Positions 23,971-36,150 of a DNA stretch of 64,000 nucleotides are shown in pieces. This DNA is from Ophioderma brevispina. Its lineage: Eukaryota; Echinodermata; Ophiuroidea; Amphilepidida; Ophiodermatidae. Location: assembly GCA_023653785.1 (NCBI GenBank), contig JAMKCH010010254.1:1-64000 (forward strand), in the 5' to 3' direction. The notes beneath the pieces are model-generated. The model was not told the origin of the DNA. It was given only the letters and a program-made list of their open reading frames with translations, and made no database searches. The translations under genes were made by a program, and so were the position numbers. Each line of letters opens with the position of its first letter. Position 1 is the stretch's first letter.

Positions 23971-26114
23971 CTATAATAGCCCTCTACAATATTTTGGGGG
24001 CCAAAAACCTGTTTGTCTCTATGACGTATAATGTGATACGCCATAGAGATACGCCATAGAGACAAACACGTTTATATACACACTGAGTTTCAGTCATACT
24101 AAATAATTGTTTTACGCACAATTTTTCGTGACGTTTCACTACCAATTTGGTAGCTTCTTCAGACTGATTGTGGACTGGCAACTCATCACCGATGTCTGCT
24201 TAGCTCTTGAAGCATCCAGCGTAGAGGGCGTGATGAGTTGATCATATGAATATGATGAAGTTTGTAAGCCCCGTCGTCTTTGTTTAGAACGTCACGAAAC
24301 ATTGTAAAAACAACATCCTTTTGGGAATTGATCACAAAGAATCTTTATTTAGTATGTTTCGATACATTCCAAGAGTTTCAGTCATGTTTGCATAAAAAGG
24401 CGTATAATACACTCTATATATGAAACAGGCGCCATTACACGTATGCTGGTGTCTCTATGACATTGCGGGGTTTTTTGACCGACATATTGTGTATTTATGA
24501 CTTAGTGTTGCTTTAACATTGTACTTTTTATGACCGTATGTTTGTGTAACATAACTATGACTGTTTTCTATAACATTTTGTCTCTATTATACACAAACAG
24601 TGTAGGTTTTATGCAAATAGCTAATGGGTATTTTTCGCAATGCGTCGCAAAATATGCGGCAACACAACTAAGAGGTGTTGTGCAATTACTTAAATGACAA
24701 ATACATCGACCGTGACTTCGTTACCCATTTGAGTATGGTTAAAATATACATTACGATACTCGCCTCTTTCCATCCCTGTCCAATTAACAAACCATCCATC
24801 ACGGATAAACAAAAGCGTCAATATCTAATCATATAATCAGCATGCCAGCCCCTAGCACGGAACAGCGACTTTGAATAGAATTATTTACCATTTCTTTCAG
24901 GTATTCCTGACATAGACAGATATCACTTGTTTTAGAGTCATGGCATTACTAGAGCCTTACCGTTACCGGAATTAATTTCATACAAGGTCTCGTAGCAACA
25001 AAGTGCAGGAGCTATCAATAACCGATTTTGAAAGAAAGTCATTTAATCGTTATTATTTGTTTTTACTGTGTACCTCAGAATAAACACATGCCAAAAAGCT
25101 TTTTCAAAGTTATCTTCTAATATATTTAACTGCTTTCTACATCGACCCTTACAGGGCCACTGCAAGATTACAGTACGTGATATGTATCATTCGGAGAGCT
25201 TCATTTCAAAGGCTCACTTGAAACTGTTAGCTGTCGTTGTCTTATAATAAGCACTTGGTGGAGTTCACCAGCACATAAGTCATTTTAAATAAATGACCCG
25301 TATCATATACAAGCGCGTTTATAATATAGTTTGAGCAATAAATATTAATAAATCTTAATATCTTCATCGCAGCTACACAGCAATGTTGTCAGCTCGAATG
25401 ACAATATCTAAAATTAGAATATCTGAGGTTACGAGATGAACTAATTTTAAGACTTAAATTAATGGTCTACCTAAGGGCGACCAGTACTGATTGACGACAA
25501 AAACTACTTCTTGCTACAAAATAAATGGAACATTTGCTCAGAATAACCCTCAAGAAGTGAATCATGAAAAAGAGGTCATATATTATCCTGGAATTTGAGG
25601 TCATTAGTCATTTGAAGATCATTTACGGCCATTGTTGAGAACTTCTTGCTGTTCTTGCAATAAGATAGATGGGCAGTCGCCAAAATTGTTAAGAATGGTT
25701 CATAATGTATGCGTTATATTGGTTGTTTAACGAAAAGAGGTCAAAGATCACCTAGGGCGTCAATTTCGCTCATTGCCAAATACTTAAAACGATGGGCAAT
25801 TGTCAAACCTGAGAATAGGATCACTTAAGAGTGAACGAATTTGAGGTCTAACCTAGTCTAGAGGTCACTTGAGGTTATTAATCAAAGAATCAGGGAAACA
25901 CAAAAAAGTCTATCGGAAATTTCATTTTACAGAAATTTGGTCTAATTACTCATAGCTGGTACAATACTGTCTGGAATTTCTTTAAAATAAGCACTGTAGT
26001 TTACACTCACTCAAATGATTAGCGGCGAATTTCCTCTCTGAGCCATAGCTTCGTTAAAGCTCTAGTACGTGTCATTAAACCAACGTACACTGATCTAGTG
26101 GACATACAACGGTT
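23971..26114. repeat. Segmental duplication block B, copy 2
   Basis: This block is co-linear with 5191-8163. It lacks both DNA elements of copy 1 and so provides their empty sites (near 23995 and TTAA at 25727-25730). It carries its own insertion at 24098-24372. Confidence 0.95.
24098..24372. mobile_element. 275-bp insertion with 13-bp target duplication
   Basis: gagtttcagtcat occurs on both sides (24085-24097 and 24373-24385), and block B copy 1 has it once at about 5467. The insert has imperfect inverted ends (catactaaataa at about 24095-24106 and its complement at 24345-24356), then an inverted pair around cgtgacgtt. On the minus strand it reads ctgaagaagctaccaa.. followed by gtgaaacgtcacg. 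A long target duplication points to target-primed reverse transcription. The tail resembles terminal sequence of Penelope-like or related retroelements, but that family call is an inference. Confidence 0.75.
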
Positions 26115-29100
26115 AGTGATTGGTGGTTCAGGTGTATCCCCATATGAGTTAGTGTGGGTGACAAATTGGTCATATGCTGAACCTCTTAAAATCATTAGGT
26201 TTATATTTAGTTTTTATTGTATTTCAATTAATTTATAAATTAAGAAACTGCATTTTTGTGTTTGTGTGCTGTAGCGCTTTATAAGTGACAATTATTAATA
26301 TTATTATTATTATAAATCCAAGGACATAAATGTATTTTCGAGTCTTTATTAACCAACACTGCAGAATGAATGATAAAGACATTAACTCCACCTATCATGA
26401 AATAATTGCTTGGGGTCAGCATAATTTCCTTTTTATCCATAATGAATTTCAATTAAAACTCTATTTAGCCAGTTTTAGTATGGTTTGATGCATCTATTTC
26501 ACACCAGCTCTCCAGATAATTGGTAATAATGAAGACGTATAATCTCCGATGTTTAATTACATAAGAGTAGTAGAATATTCTGACACCAATTCCAATGGGT
26601 AATTTTATCATTTGAGTACATCTTCCTAATTCTCTAATCGTGAGAAATCGTGAAAGGCTTACCCTCCACTGCTTGACAGTGTACATCCCATCGGGACGAA
26701 CCTAATATAACGGATCTTACATAATGGCTGATATATTTCTAAGTCGATGATAGACTTTTCTCAATTTTACAGGATAACTATTGATTGGTTGCTTGCTACT
26801 TAGCACGGTTATCCAATAGAAATCGACGTTCGCGAGCAACAGAGTTCATTTAAGGAGATTGTTATCTTTTATCATAAGCATTGAATAATTTTTAGGAGTC
26901 ATATAACGAAGCGTCCTAAGGTCCACCTGACTGTACATATTTATACTGTTTATTATATATCTATGGAAGCTAGGACACAATATATCGGGGGACTCTCAGT
27001 TTATTTACACCGGGAAAAGTTTGCTTAAGTGCTAGTTTGGTGCAATGACATCATAATCAAACCATAGCCTCATCCTTTTCACCTACCTAAAAAGGTTGAG
27101 GTTTTTTATATCATTTACACCGTTGGCCAAGTGTAGTATGTGTGCTTAGTATTCCTTGCAGATTCGGGAGATTCTGGAAGAATCTTAGAATTTTTGTACA
27201 GTGGCCCATGCGGCACCGTTACACGAATATTTGCTCATAACATCAAAATGCCCCAGCAGAATCATCTGAAATTTTTGAAATACCCATTTCTCAAAGATAT
27301 CTAATAAACCACAGACAAAATATGGAATTTGCTGTGATCATGAAATGCACCTTCCACCTGGCATAGACGCGTTGCTTTCGGATCAAAAGCAGTTATACAC
27401 AACTTCAAAGGCAACACACTGGGCAGTGTGCTTTCAAAATCTGTGCTGAAAGCATGCCAGGTAGAAGATGGGTTAAGACAACCGCAGACTTCAGAATTGT
27501 TTCAAATTATTAGAAAATGACCCCTGGGATGTATTATTATATAATTTTAACAGCAAAATATGTAAATCCATTATTACCAAATCAGCTAAAAAGTCTTGTG
27601 AATTGTAAGTTGTGAAGATCTAGTTCCCCCGGGTATTTTCCCCATAAATATGTCGTACCTTCTCCCCATTGGTGTTTGCTTACCTTGCCCTACCAGCCCA
27701 CCACCTTGTACTTCGTTAAAGAAATGGCTTGCCACACCAATTAGCCTGCTGTACCTAAACAAATTTCCCACCAATATAAAGCAGAATAAGTATGCTTTAA
27801 ATTGATTCAAACTTGGTGGTTTGTCTTATTGCCATCATTATTAAATTGGAGAAAATATTTGGTCACACCGCCCCACTCTTAAGTTTCAAAGTTAGAGGCG
27901 TAGCCAATTAGCAATCAAATAATGATATTAGCAAACTAACGATACCAACTAACAAATATGACTTTCTACCGAGTGATATGAGTGAAATACAATCGTTTGG
28001 TTTGATCAAGTTTCTCACAAACCGTCTGAAAAATGGGCTAAATCTTAGGGGAACACTTTACGTAATGTAATAGCGTTGCGGCAGTTTCTGTAAATTGCAG
28101 AATGCAGAAATACAGAGTACCAAGAGTGTGAGTTGTCACCACATTGAGTTATATTTTTACTACTATTAATATTAGCTTAAGCATGGGTCTATTAAGAACA
28201 ATATGAACCTTGGAGGTCACATTATACGCTCCAAGTTAACACCAAATACACATATCTGGATACCCATAACGTAACCCTAAACCATACGCTAACCCTAGCC
28301 CAGCTTAAAATTGCGATTCATCAATCCACAATTAAAATTTCACTGGGTTTTAAATATTCATCGGCTAAAGTACTAGTTCGAAATTAAGCTAAGAGTTCAG
28401 ATTTGTTGTGTTATCTTGTCATGAAATTTCCCAACATCAACAAAGAAACAAAAATATTTGTCGGCAATGTTAACGTGTGAAATGAATTATCGCAATTTCA
28501 TACCAATCTGGTTAGTGGAGTTTTAGCGGTAGAAGAATGGGAAGCATGAGCACTCCCTTACCCCCCCCCCCACCCCCGTTCAGAGCCCCTTTTCCCTGGT
28601 GCCCCAGATAAGATGGTTAAAACATAACAGAGAGGCAGGATCCGTGTTTCAAACAAATGTTTGCTCCATCCACCAAACTGAAATTTCTACGTACGCCACT
28701 GGATATGCTAAAGGTTCACACTTTAAATAGGCATTTTATAGCCATTCGATAAATATGGTAACAAAAGATCCGATCAAAATATTTTACAAAACCCGCTCTT
28801 AAGAATTGTTTTCAAATATTAGAAAATGACTGGATCAGATGTGCATGGTATTGAGCCTTTATGCTATTTTGTACGAGAGGATTCCTTTAATATCTTCTTA
28901 CTAAAAGACTTAGAAATTTCGACTGAATTTTGCATTTTTCATTTCAATCTATCCAGAATGACTGAAGGTTTGAAATATAAAGACGGAGTATTGGAACACA
29001 ATAGACAAGGTTCCAAAGGAATTATTTCTCTTATATAATAGTCACCTTTCCCCATAAAACTGAACTGAAAGAAAAATTTCGATTGTACTTCACGTTTGTA

Positions 29101-30054
29101 CCAAATTAATAACGCTCAAAATTTATTAACAAACAAATATAGCAAAACGAACAATAAAAAGCTGTCTACATTCGTCACCCGTGGTCTATCACACATTGGG
29201 ATTGATGGTACTGATGTAATAGGTAATTAACGCGTGAACATTAAAACTAGGAGTCATACCCAATCGTAAATCTACATGCATACCATATCATGCCTTAAAG
29301 GCTGACTCAGAGATTGCGAAATATATTTTTGTGTATTGATCAAAAATAGCCTAATAGAACCAAAGACAGTCACCTAAAATGCTCAATTCCAAAGTTTGAG
29401 ATGAATCGGATTAAGTGCAATACATTTGAATACAAACACAGACACCTCTTTATATTGAAAATTAAAACGAATTGCCGCGAAGCTACCGTGAATAACAATT
29501 GTTGGTAAAAATCATATTAAATTAAAGAACAAGTCACAACTCCATGATCATGATACATTATTGCATGGTCTCGTTGTTCACGTACTTGCTTGTGCAAACG
29601 TTCGAAACGGGCCTCCGCTTAAATCACAGCGCAAGAAATTAGTTGTGCTTTCAATTATGGATTTAATTTTAACTATTGATTGAAATCAGATTCCAGTTCG
29701 GTCCATTAGACTTATTCGACAAAACAACGAAGTAACAATCTCTGGATTGAAAACTCCTTTATGCCCTTGTCTTTAGCGAAATATGTATTTGTGGTGGCGT
29801 TTTACTTCTGTGTGTAGTGTGTAGGGTGTGTGGTGTTTGTGGTTAACTTTATTTAAAGAATCACATGTTAAAAGTCTAACTTCCAATCAAAACTTAACAA
29901 AATAATTTATCTTCACATTAGTTGTTACACGACTCTACTACTCAGGACAACCCTGATTTTTGCAGTATGTTTTCTTTTGATTACCTAAAGCAAAGGAAGC
30001 CTCATACATCTTCCATCTGAAAGTAGTCTACTCCGCAGTCTTTCTTTTTTATCA
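26115..30054. other. 3.9-kb stretch with no recognised gene
   Basis: Contents are an AAT-rich microsatellite near 26287-26311, a weak counterpart of the 9709-9903 fragment near 26570-26700, a run of 11 C at 28561-28571, and short unremarkable frames. Nothing supports an exon. Confidence 0.5.
26570..26700 (-). other. Relative of the YTVKQ fragment
   Basis: The minus strand encodes DGMYTVKQW and, in another frame, FHDFSRLEN. The nucleotide match with 9709-9850 includes aattctcta.acgtgagaaa. Frames are broken by indels relative to the other copy. Family unknown. Confidence 0.35.
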
Positions 30055-31020
30055 TCATTTATCATCATTTATTTATTTTCCCTATCATAAAAAGATACAA
30101 TTATACAACATACAAAACAGATATGGAGGAGACGACCAAGAGGCCAAATAGACCAGAAGCGGCTTCCCCTTAAATCAAATGTCACATGAAAAAACATAAC
30201 ATTATTATTGCAAACTATAATACACTAAATTAACAACCATTGATATACGAACAAAACAGGCAAACAAACAAAACAAATGCCCCAAACAAGATCTTACTCA
30301 AATCTAATTCAACTACTTGTACACGAAGTCATTAGGTGATTTTTGAGAAGAGGTCTAAAATGTTTGAGATTGATTGCATTTCTTATGTTTTGAGGTAGTG
30401 TTCCAAAAATGGGACCTGATGCCCTTACACCCTTAGCAGCCAAAGTGATTTTGTTTTTCATTAGATGATAATTATTTATATTTCTGGTTAAAGGTGCGTG
30501 TTCCGATCGTCTTTGGGACCCCCCTGATTTACCCGGAAGTAGTATGGAGTTTGATATCAGATGAAAGGCCGTATTTTTCTCATTGTCGTCCTGAAATTTG
30601 AGTCCTCAAATCCACTTCATTCCAAAGATATAAACAAAAAAACCGCCGTTTTAGTGGTTAACCATCAATATTAGCACAATATTTAATAGAGCTTTGCAAC
30701 ATGCATTATTGCGTCTACCATCAAAACCACAAGTTTGTTTCCCACGGTACTTGATGGGGTGTATGTGCAAGTGCAAGGCTCTCATATCAAGTAGAGAATA
30801 CAATACACATAAATCGGAACAAGCACCTTTAAATGATTATGAATATTACTTCTTTTTGTAAAATATGTATCAATGTTGGGAGTAATTGATCAGTAGAATG
30901 TTTGAAGAGAAACACTCCAAGCTCTAATTTATACATGTCAAAAACATTCAAAAATTTGTGATCTTGAAATAATGGTGCAGAATGACATCTGTAATGGCTA
31001 CCTGTCTCTTGATTTCTTTC
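30055..31020 (-). pseudogene. LINE C-terminus and 3' UTR, split by a MITE
   Basis: On the minus strand, from about 31010 down, the frame gives HYRCHSAPLF, then FLNVFDMYKLELGVFLFKH, and reaches the TTAA at 30829. After removal of the 337-bp insert it resumes at 30488 with LTRNINNYHLMKNKITLAAKG, a GP.FG..P.NIRN segment and HFRPLLKNHLM. This is the standard C-terminal order of CR1-like LINEs (APLF..L.V.D.Y.L, then TRN, then G..WN.LP..IR...FK..LK). The position expected to hold WN is changed to FG, and small frameshifts are present. The 3' UTR runs to about 30055 and ends in a (TCATTTA) repeat. Confidence 0.9.
30492..30828. mobile_element. 337-bp TTAA-flanked MITE inside a LINE
   Basis: The left end aggtgcgtgttccgat pairs with the right end, whose complement is aggtgcttgttccgat. 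TTAA flanks both sides (30488-30491 and 30829-30832). It interrupts the LINE C-terminal frame, so it is younger than the LINE. No coding capacity. Confidence 0.95.
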
Positions 31021-31324
31021 TCAAACTCTAGGCAAAACCTCACAATCCTGTCGACAAAAGAAGGTCTATTTGTTTTTTGGATCAGAAAGTGAACTCTGCA
31101 CCCGCGAGATGATACGATGTTTCTCATTAGTGGCTAATAACGCGTTATTGAACACGCACGTAGGCGCCAGCCTATCTGACAGTTATTCAATCACCTTCTT
31201 GTCAGCGCATGATTAATATGCAATACTCTCGATCACTATTGGCCCGAATTGGACCCCCTACGAGGATTCAGCTGAATTTTGGATGAATATCCGTGTAACT
31301 CTATGGACCCGTCTTGCTTCTTAA

Positions 31325-31857
31325 AGCAATATTAGCACATATTTTTGAAGAGCGCCCCCAATTTTTCAAAAAAATTGAGATTTTTACACGGTTGCATTGG
31401 TAACTGGCTAGTAAACTAGACCTGTGAATGGTTAAGCTCGAAAATGTCTGTGTGTCACAAACGTAGGAATTTCGTAATAAGAATAATTATTATCGGGATC
31501 CCGATAATAATTCAACGGCTGCTGGAAACGGCCTTCCAATGCGAAATAGCGGGGAAATAGCGCCATGTATGTGTCTACGCTCATCCATTAGTTGTTTTAT
31601 TGGTTCAGGCAAAGTCAAGTTAGAGGTTATCTTCTTGAGGTGGCACTATTTCATCATGAACGGACATAAACGTAGCATTTCCAGCTCTGCCGTTAAGTCC
31701 AATCTGGGATCCAAATTCTTATTACAAAATCGCTTATTTTATTTCTTAGCATTCTCGTTCGCAGGTATAGTTTCCTAGACAATTACCAACGTAACTGTGC
31801 CAAAATATCAACTTTTGAAAATTGGGGGCGCTCTTCAAAAAATGTGCTAATATTGCT
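31325..31857. mobile_element. 533-bp TTAA-flanked MITE with about 105-bp inverted repeats
   Basis: The left arm from agcaatattagcacat through gaagagcgcccccaattt to the tggtaa and aaact segment is repeated in reverse complement at about 31755-31857. TTAA lies at 31321-31324 and 31858-31861. A frame of 79 codons inside (31539-31778) is not recognised as a transposase. The centre holds a perfect 28-bp palindrome (31485-31512). Confidence 0.9.
31485..31512. repeat. Perfect 28-bp palindrome
   Basis: aattattatcggga is followed immediately by its exact reverse complement, centred on ggatcc. It lies inside the 31325-31857 element. Confidence 0.95.
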
Positions 31858-31861
31858 TTAA

Positions 31862-34800
31862 TTGCTCATAACATATATTCTGTAATAGCTTTTGCAACCA
31901 AACGTATTTGCCATGTAGGTTGTCAGCTAACGCAACTACCCCTGTCCCAGGCTCAGAGTAAAAGGTAACCTTACTCTTACAACATTGCCCTTCAGCAATT
32001 CCGCACATGCTATGAATTACGAGATCATTGTGTGTATGTGTGCGCGCGCGTGTGGGTGGTTTGGTGAGTGTGTTTGTGTGTGTGTGCATCAGCTGTTTCA
32101 AGACGTATTAATCAAAATGTATGAAAACGAGCCCATAGTCGTTTTGTTGAAACCTTCGTCTTAAACACTTATTTGTATATTTAAAAAACAACACTGGTGG
32201 TGATGTAATGTCATGGATGCTGTTTAATTGAACGCAATAGAAATATACGTAATAACATGATACAACTCGATGTACTGCAATCTACTTACATAACTATGGA
32301 TTGACACCACTTTGTTTTGCCGTAATCAAGGCCGTCGACCGTGGAGGTGTTTCAGTGGATATGCTTTCAAAGCTAATTTACACATAACCACTTACTTGCC
32401 GTCAACCTCGGATTACCTTGATAAAACCTTCGTAACGACCCATGTTATGGCTTCCCATTAAATACTTAAAATCCTGTCGATTATTTGCGCCACATTTATA
32501 TCCGTTTAAGCGACACAACCGGCATTCTCATTCCCAATTACAAACTAGCCTTGTTCAAGGCGCTCTAGCAAACAATGTCACAGATCATATTAAGCAGAAA
32601 TCATGCGAGGAGTGGAACATATTGCCCTCCCCAAACTAAAAAATAGCTCGAGAATTCACTCTATCAAGCCCCTAATTTAATGTCTCCAATCACCTGGCCT
32701 ATGTTCCATGCTTCCAGCACAGTAGCAACTTCAATTACTCCTACTCAGACAAACCACCAAAAAAGCAATTTAATCAAGGCGGTTGTCCCGAGTAGCCCAA
32801 CCACTGCACCTGCTCACAATGTGTATTTGTGGTTTTATATGTAGACTAGGATCCAGTATGCATAACCGACCACCAGAGTGTACCAATTTATTTGTTAATT
32901 TAATCTTTCTCTAGGCAGGGTAGCCCTTCAATCCTAAATTAGATTTGAGAATAAGTGTCAAAAATACAATAGAGTGTGAACAATAAATAGTAATCACACC
33001 GTCTTGATCAAGTCTAACTACAAAAAAGAATATATAGACATTCAGAGAACAGACCTTGACGAGTTGTTTACCTTTATTAGGATGACTTTTTTTTATTTCA
33101 CATTGGCGATCCGCTCCTACGAAACAAGAAACAAATCACATTTTTGTTAGTACAGCCACTATGAATTACTGAGAAAACACTTGAAAAATATTCTATTTGT
33201 AGCGTGTATACTTTTACATCTATAGGTACATTTGCTGAAGATACCGTATCTGATTTTGGTCACAGTACAAATCTGAGAAATTGTATATAGCTCCTATACA
33301 CAAGGCAAAATAAAGATTTAAATTGTTTTCAAAGAGCGCACCACACATATAATAAACTGAAAAGGGCAACTTCAAAATGTTGATCTTTTTAAGAGAATAA
33401 CACCTGATAAACATATAGCTTCAAATTGAGTCTAGAGACTTGATCTGGTTTTCTCGGTGCATGTTTTAATTGGTAATATTTCTGTTGTAAATTTTAGATA
33501 TAAGCACATGGATGCTAGTAAAATCATGTCCATAACAATCTTAATACCATCAAGTTGGTAAGTACGTCTGCACTTCAGAAATTGGCGTGTAGGAATTCTG
33601 TTGGTACAGGTTTCAATTCGCCAGCTCCTCCAAATTACAACTTGATATCGTGTGTACTCAAATAAGACACAGCGGGCTTGACGTTATCGCAAAGTATCAG
33701 ATCACAGATAGTGAAAGAACGGCTTGATGCATAATAATTTCACTTTGCGTTATTAAAATTATCAGATGGTTGTAATTTCTGACCAGATGTTAAAACCAAA
33801 CACTAGATTCTAATATCTTAGTGTTATGATATAATAAATAATTTGATGACTTCCTATTAATGTCTCTATAAATCATTCACTACAATACTTTGGCGTGATA
33901 CTTAAAAACGGCGCCGGATGAACTGGGTGATTTAGATTGTATTGATTTAACTAACGGACAGATCTGCGTATTTTGGAAGATGCTGTACGAACTAAAACAA
34001 TCCAAAGAGGGCGCACTGCATGGAATACGATCGAGTTGTAATATTCCTAAACCAATAGCACTCTGGTAATATACGAGTTTGTACATTGTACTCTTTATTT
34101 CTGTATAATTTCCTTTTCCAAATCATTACGCCATAAGATTTGACGTTCAATGCACACGTTCTATTTAACATGAAAAAACCGTGTTCAACCACTCAATTTA
34201 AGTGACCCTTTGAAATTATTATTAGAAGTCTCCGTTAACAATGGCGAATGTGTTATTGTTATTGCACATTCACTAGGTTGGTCAAGATCCATTCTTTTTT
34301 ATCTGATGGTGGAAATTGGCGTTATTTAATTTACAGAGCGTGTCTTCCGTATGTCAAGGTTGGTTGTGTTTTGAGAAAAATCAACCGCTGTTCTGATATG
34401 CTTTCTAGCTAGCGATGTAGAAGTACTGTCTTGAGATTCATCTTACGACACTTCATGAGTAAAGTCAAACATGCATGAAATTTATTACTGATCGAGCACT
34501 CTTACTGGTTATGCTTTGAACATTGTCTGCTTCGAGAACTCTTCAGACCCGTCTTGCAAGTTAAAAGTAAATATTTGGGATTGCGTTCAACTTTTCAGTG
34601 AAGATAATTAAAGGTAGAATATATCAATATTGAATGCACATTATAGAAATAAAAACAGAGGTAAAATTCGATTATTGATATTCTAGGTAGATATATTTGA
34701 TGAAATAATTATTTAAAGCAAAGCCAACCCAGCTTTTGTTGACTCAATCAATGTTAAGGTAGCGATTAGGCATCACTTGTGATCTCGTGTTAGAATATGC

Positions 34801-34966
34801 TGTCTATATGTATATATGTTCCAGTGTATGATGTGTGAGCCTCGTTCCCACTGTTAATCTGATGACATTAGACTTGTTAGTAGATATCTATATAGATATA
34901 GTAGATATATTGTATGCCGGTACCGTTTGCCAATAAGTACTCGGTTGCAGGCCTGTTCATCCGACA
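31862..34966. other. 3.1-kb stretch with no recognised gene
   Basis: Contains a GT/CG dinucleotide microsatellite at about 32029-32088. There are short frames only. A frame at 32442-32639 ending EEWNILPSPN is suggestive of a LINE end but too short to call. Confidence 0.5.
32029..32088. repeat. (GT)n/(CG)n microsatellite
   Basis: Alternating gtgtgtatgtgtgcgcgcgc, later interrupted by ggtggtttgg, then gtgtgtgtgtgc. Confidence 0.9.
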
Positions 34967-35036
34967 GCTTGGGTGGCTCAGTTGGTTGGGGCACTGGTGT
35001 GTGCCAGAGGTCCCCGGTTCGAATCCTGGCCCGGGC
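34967..35036 (+). mobile_element. tRNA-like SINE head or degenerate tRNA
   Basis: Box A tggctcagttgg (34974-34985) and box B ggttcgaatcc (35016-35026) form a good internal RNA polymerase III promoter. A 7-bp acceptor stem (gcttggg with cccgggc, two G-U pairs) and a D stem (gctc with gggc) can form. The T stem has one mismatch, and the anticodon arm is only a 4-bp stem with a 6-base loop. The total is 70 nt. This looks like a tRNA-derived SINE or a tRNA pseudogene rather than a working tRNA. A T-rich stretch follows at 35052-35059. Confidence 0.75.
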
Positions 35037-36010
35037 AGGTGTGCCCTCGAATTTTTTTTCGGGGGTATGTCTGCTTGTGTTCGGATTCTGTGTTTGTAAT
35101 TACTGTTCTAACATGCGATGCGCTCTTCCTTTCTCTTCAATATTACATTGATTATGTTAATGTCTGCATATTTTAAACATATTTTAAGCTACTGCAATAA
35201 TGTTTCAAATAAAAATCGCACACAGCCGCCATAAAAATGAATCAATCCAAAGGTGCGCGTACGCATTCTAAACACGCCGCGTACTCTCATACATAACATA
35301 AGATCCGCATGTGCATTGATATTATATCCCAAAGTCCCTTAAACGGCATTTAAAGACACTTTTTAAAAACAACAAATTGTCCCTAGATCTAACAAGAAAA
35401 ATAACGCTACCTCCCTTTTTGCGGTGATCGTCAAATTTCCTCTAGGGACGTTAGGAATATATCAATGTATGGTTATTATCTAATCATATTCCCTGTCTCA
35501 TGCTAAACATCTTGAAGTATCTATGGTGAATTAAGTTGAAGGTCACGGTAACTCTAGCATCACTTTCCCACCTGCATGACTAGTTTGTAAAGGGGTTGCC
35601 TCAAAACACTTTTTAACGGCAACCCAGCGGAATGACCTAAGAGCTCTATGGTGGCACTCTATGGCCTCCATTACCATGTCGATAGTTTATTTTGGCGATA
35701 CTCCTCCTGTTTATACAGTCATGAAACAAACTAAATATGTGAAAAGGGAAATAAATGACAGTCATGTCAGGTAAATAGAGAGATAAATTTTACCAGCATC
35801 CAAGCTAGCTACGATTACCTTGAACTCTTTTAACGGGTGTTTGTGTTTTGTTTTGCTTTAATCGTCGTTTACTGAAATGAGAGAAACCCATTCATATTGC
35901 TGAAATCACTAAAGGTCCATGGACCCATCGCTAAAGGCCTCGTCCCCGGAACTGTTGACGTCTAAAGAAAGCTATCATTTGCTTCATTTGCCTGAAATCT
36001 TAAGGCTATA

Positions 36011-36150
36011 CTCTTTGTCAAAGTACCCTTTACAAGATAAGCGTACTTTAAGCGTGGTGCGTGTAAATGTGATCGTGCGATCTACTGCTAAGCCCCGCCC
36101 CTTCTGGATGACGCGCGCGTACCTCTTGTAAAAGGTATTTCGATAAATAG
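36011..36150. mobile_element. 140-bp TA-flanked MITE
   Basis: The left end ctctttgtcaaagtaccctt resembles the reverse complement of the right end (ctatttatcgaaatacctttt-like). Arms of about 35 bp continue through ttacaaga. TA lies at both edges. Block D' near 56048 reads straight through (aaggctaaaagat) and is the empty site. The size and TA target suggest a Tc1/mariner-type MITE. Confidence 0.85.

Noticed and set aside
28260..28310. Telomere-like ctaaccctag words
   Set aside because: Only a few irregular words, not a repeat array.
32442..32639. Frame ending EEWNILPSPN, similar to a LINE WN.LP motif
   Set aside because: The surrounding residues do not fit the LINE C-terminus, and the match is too short.
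34967..35036. Functional tRNA gene
   Set aside because: The anticodon arm has only four pairs and a six-base loop, and the unit is 70 nt, so a SINE or pseudogene is more likely.
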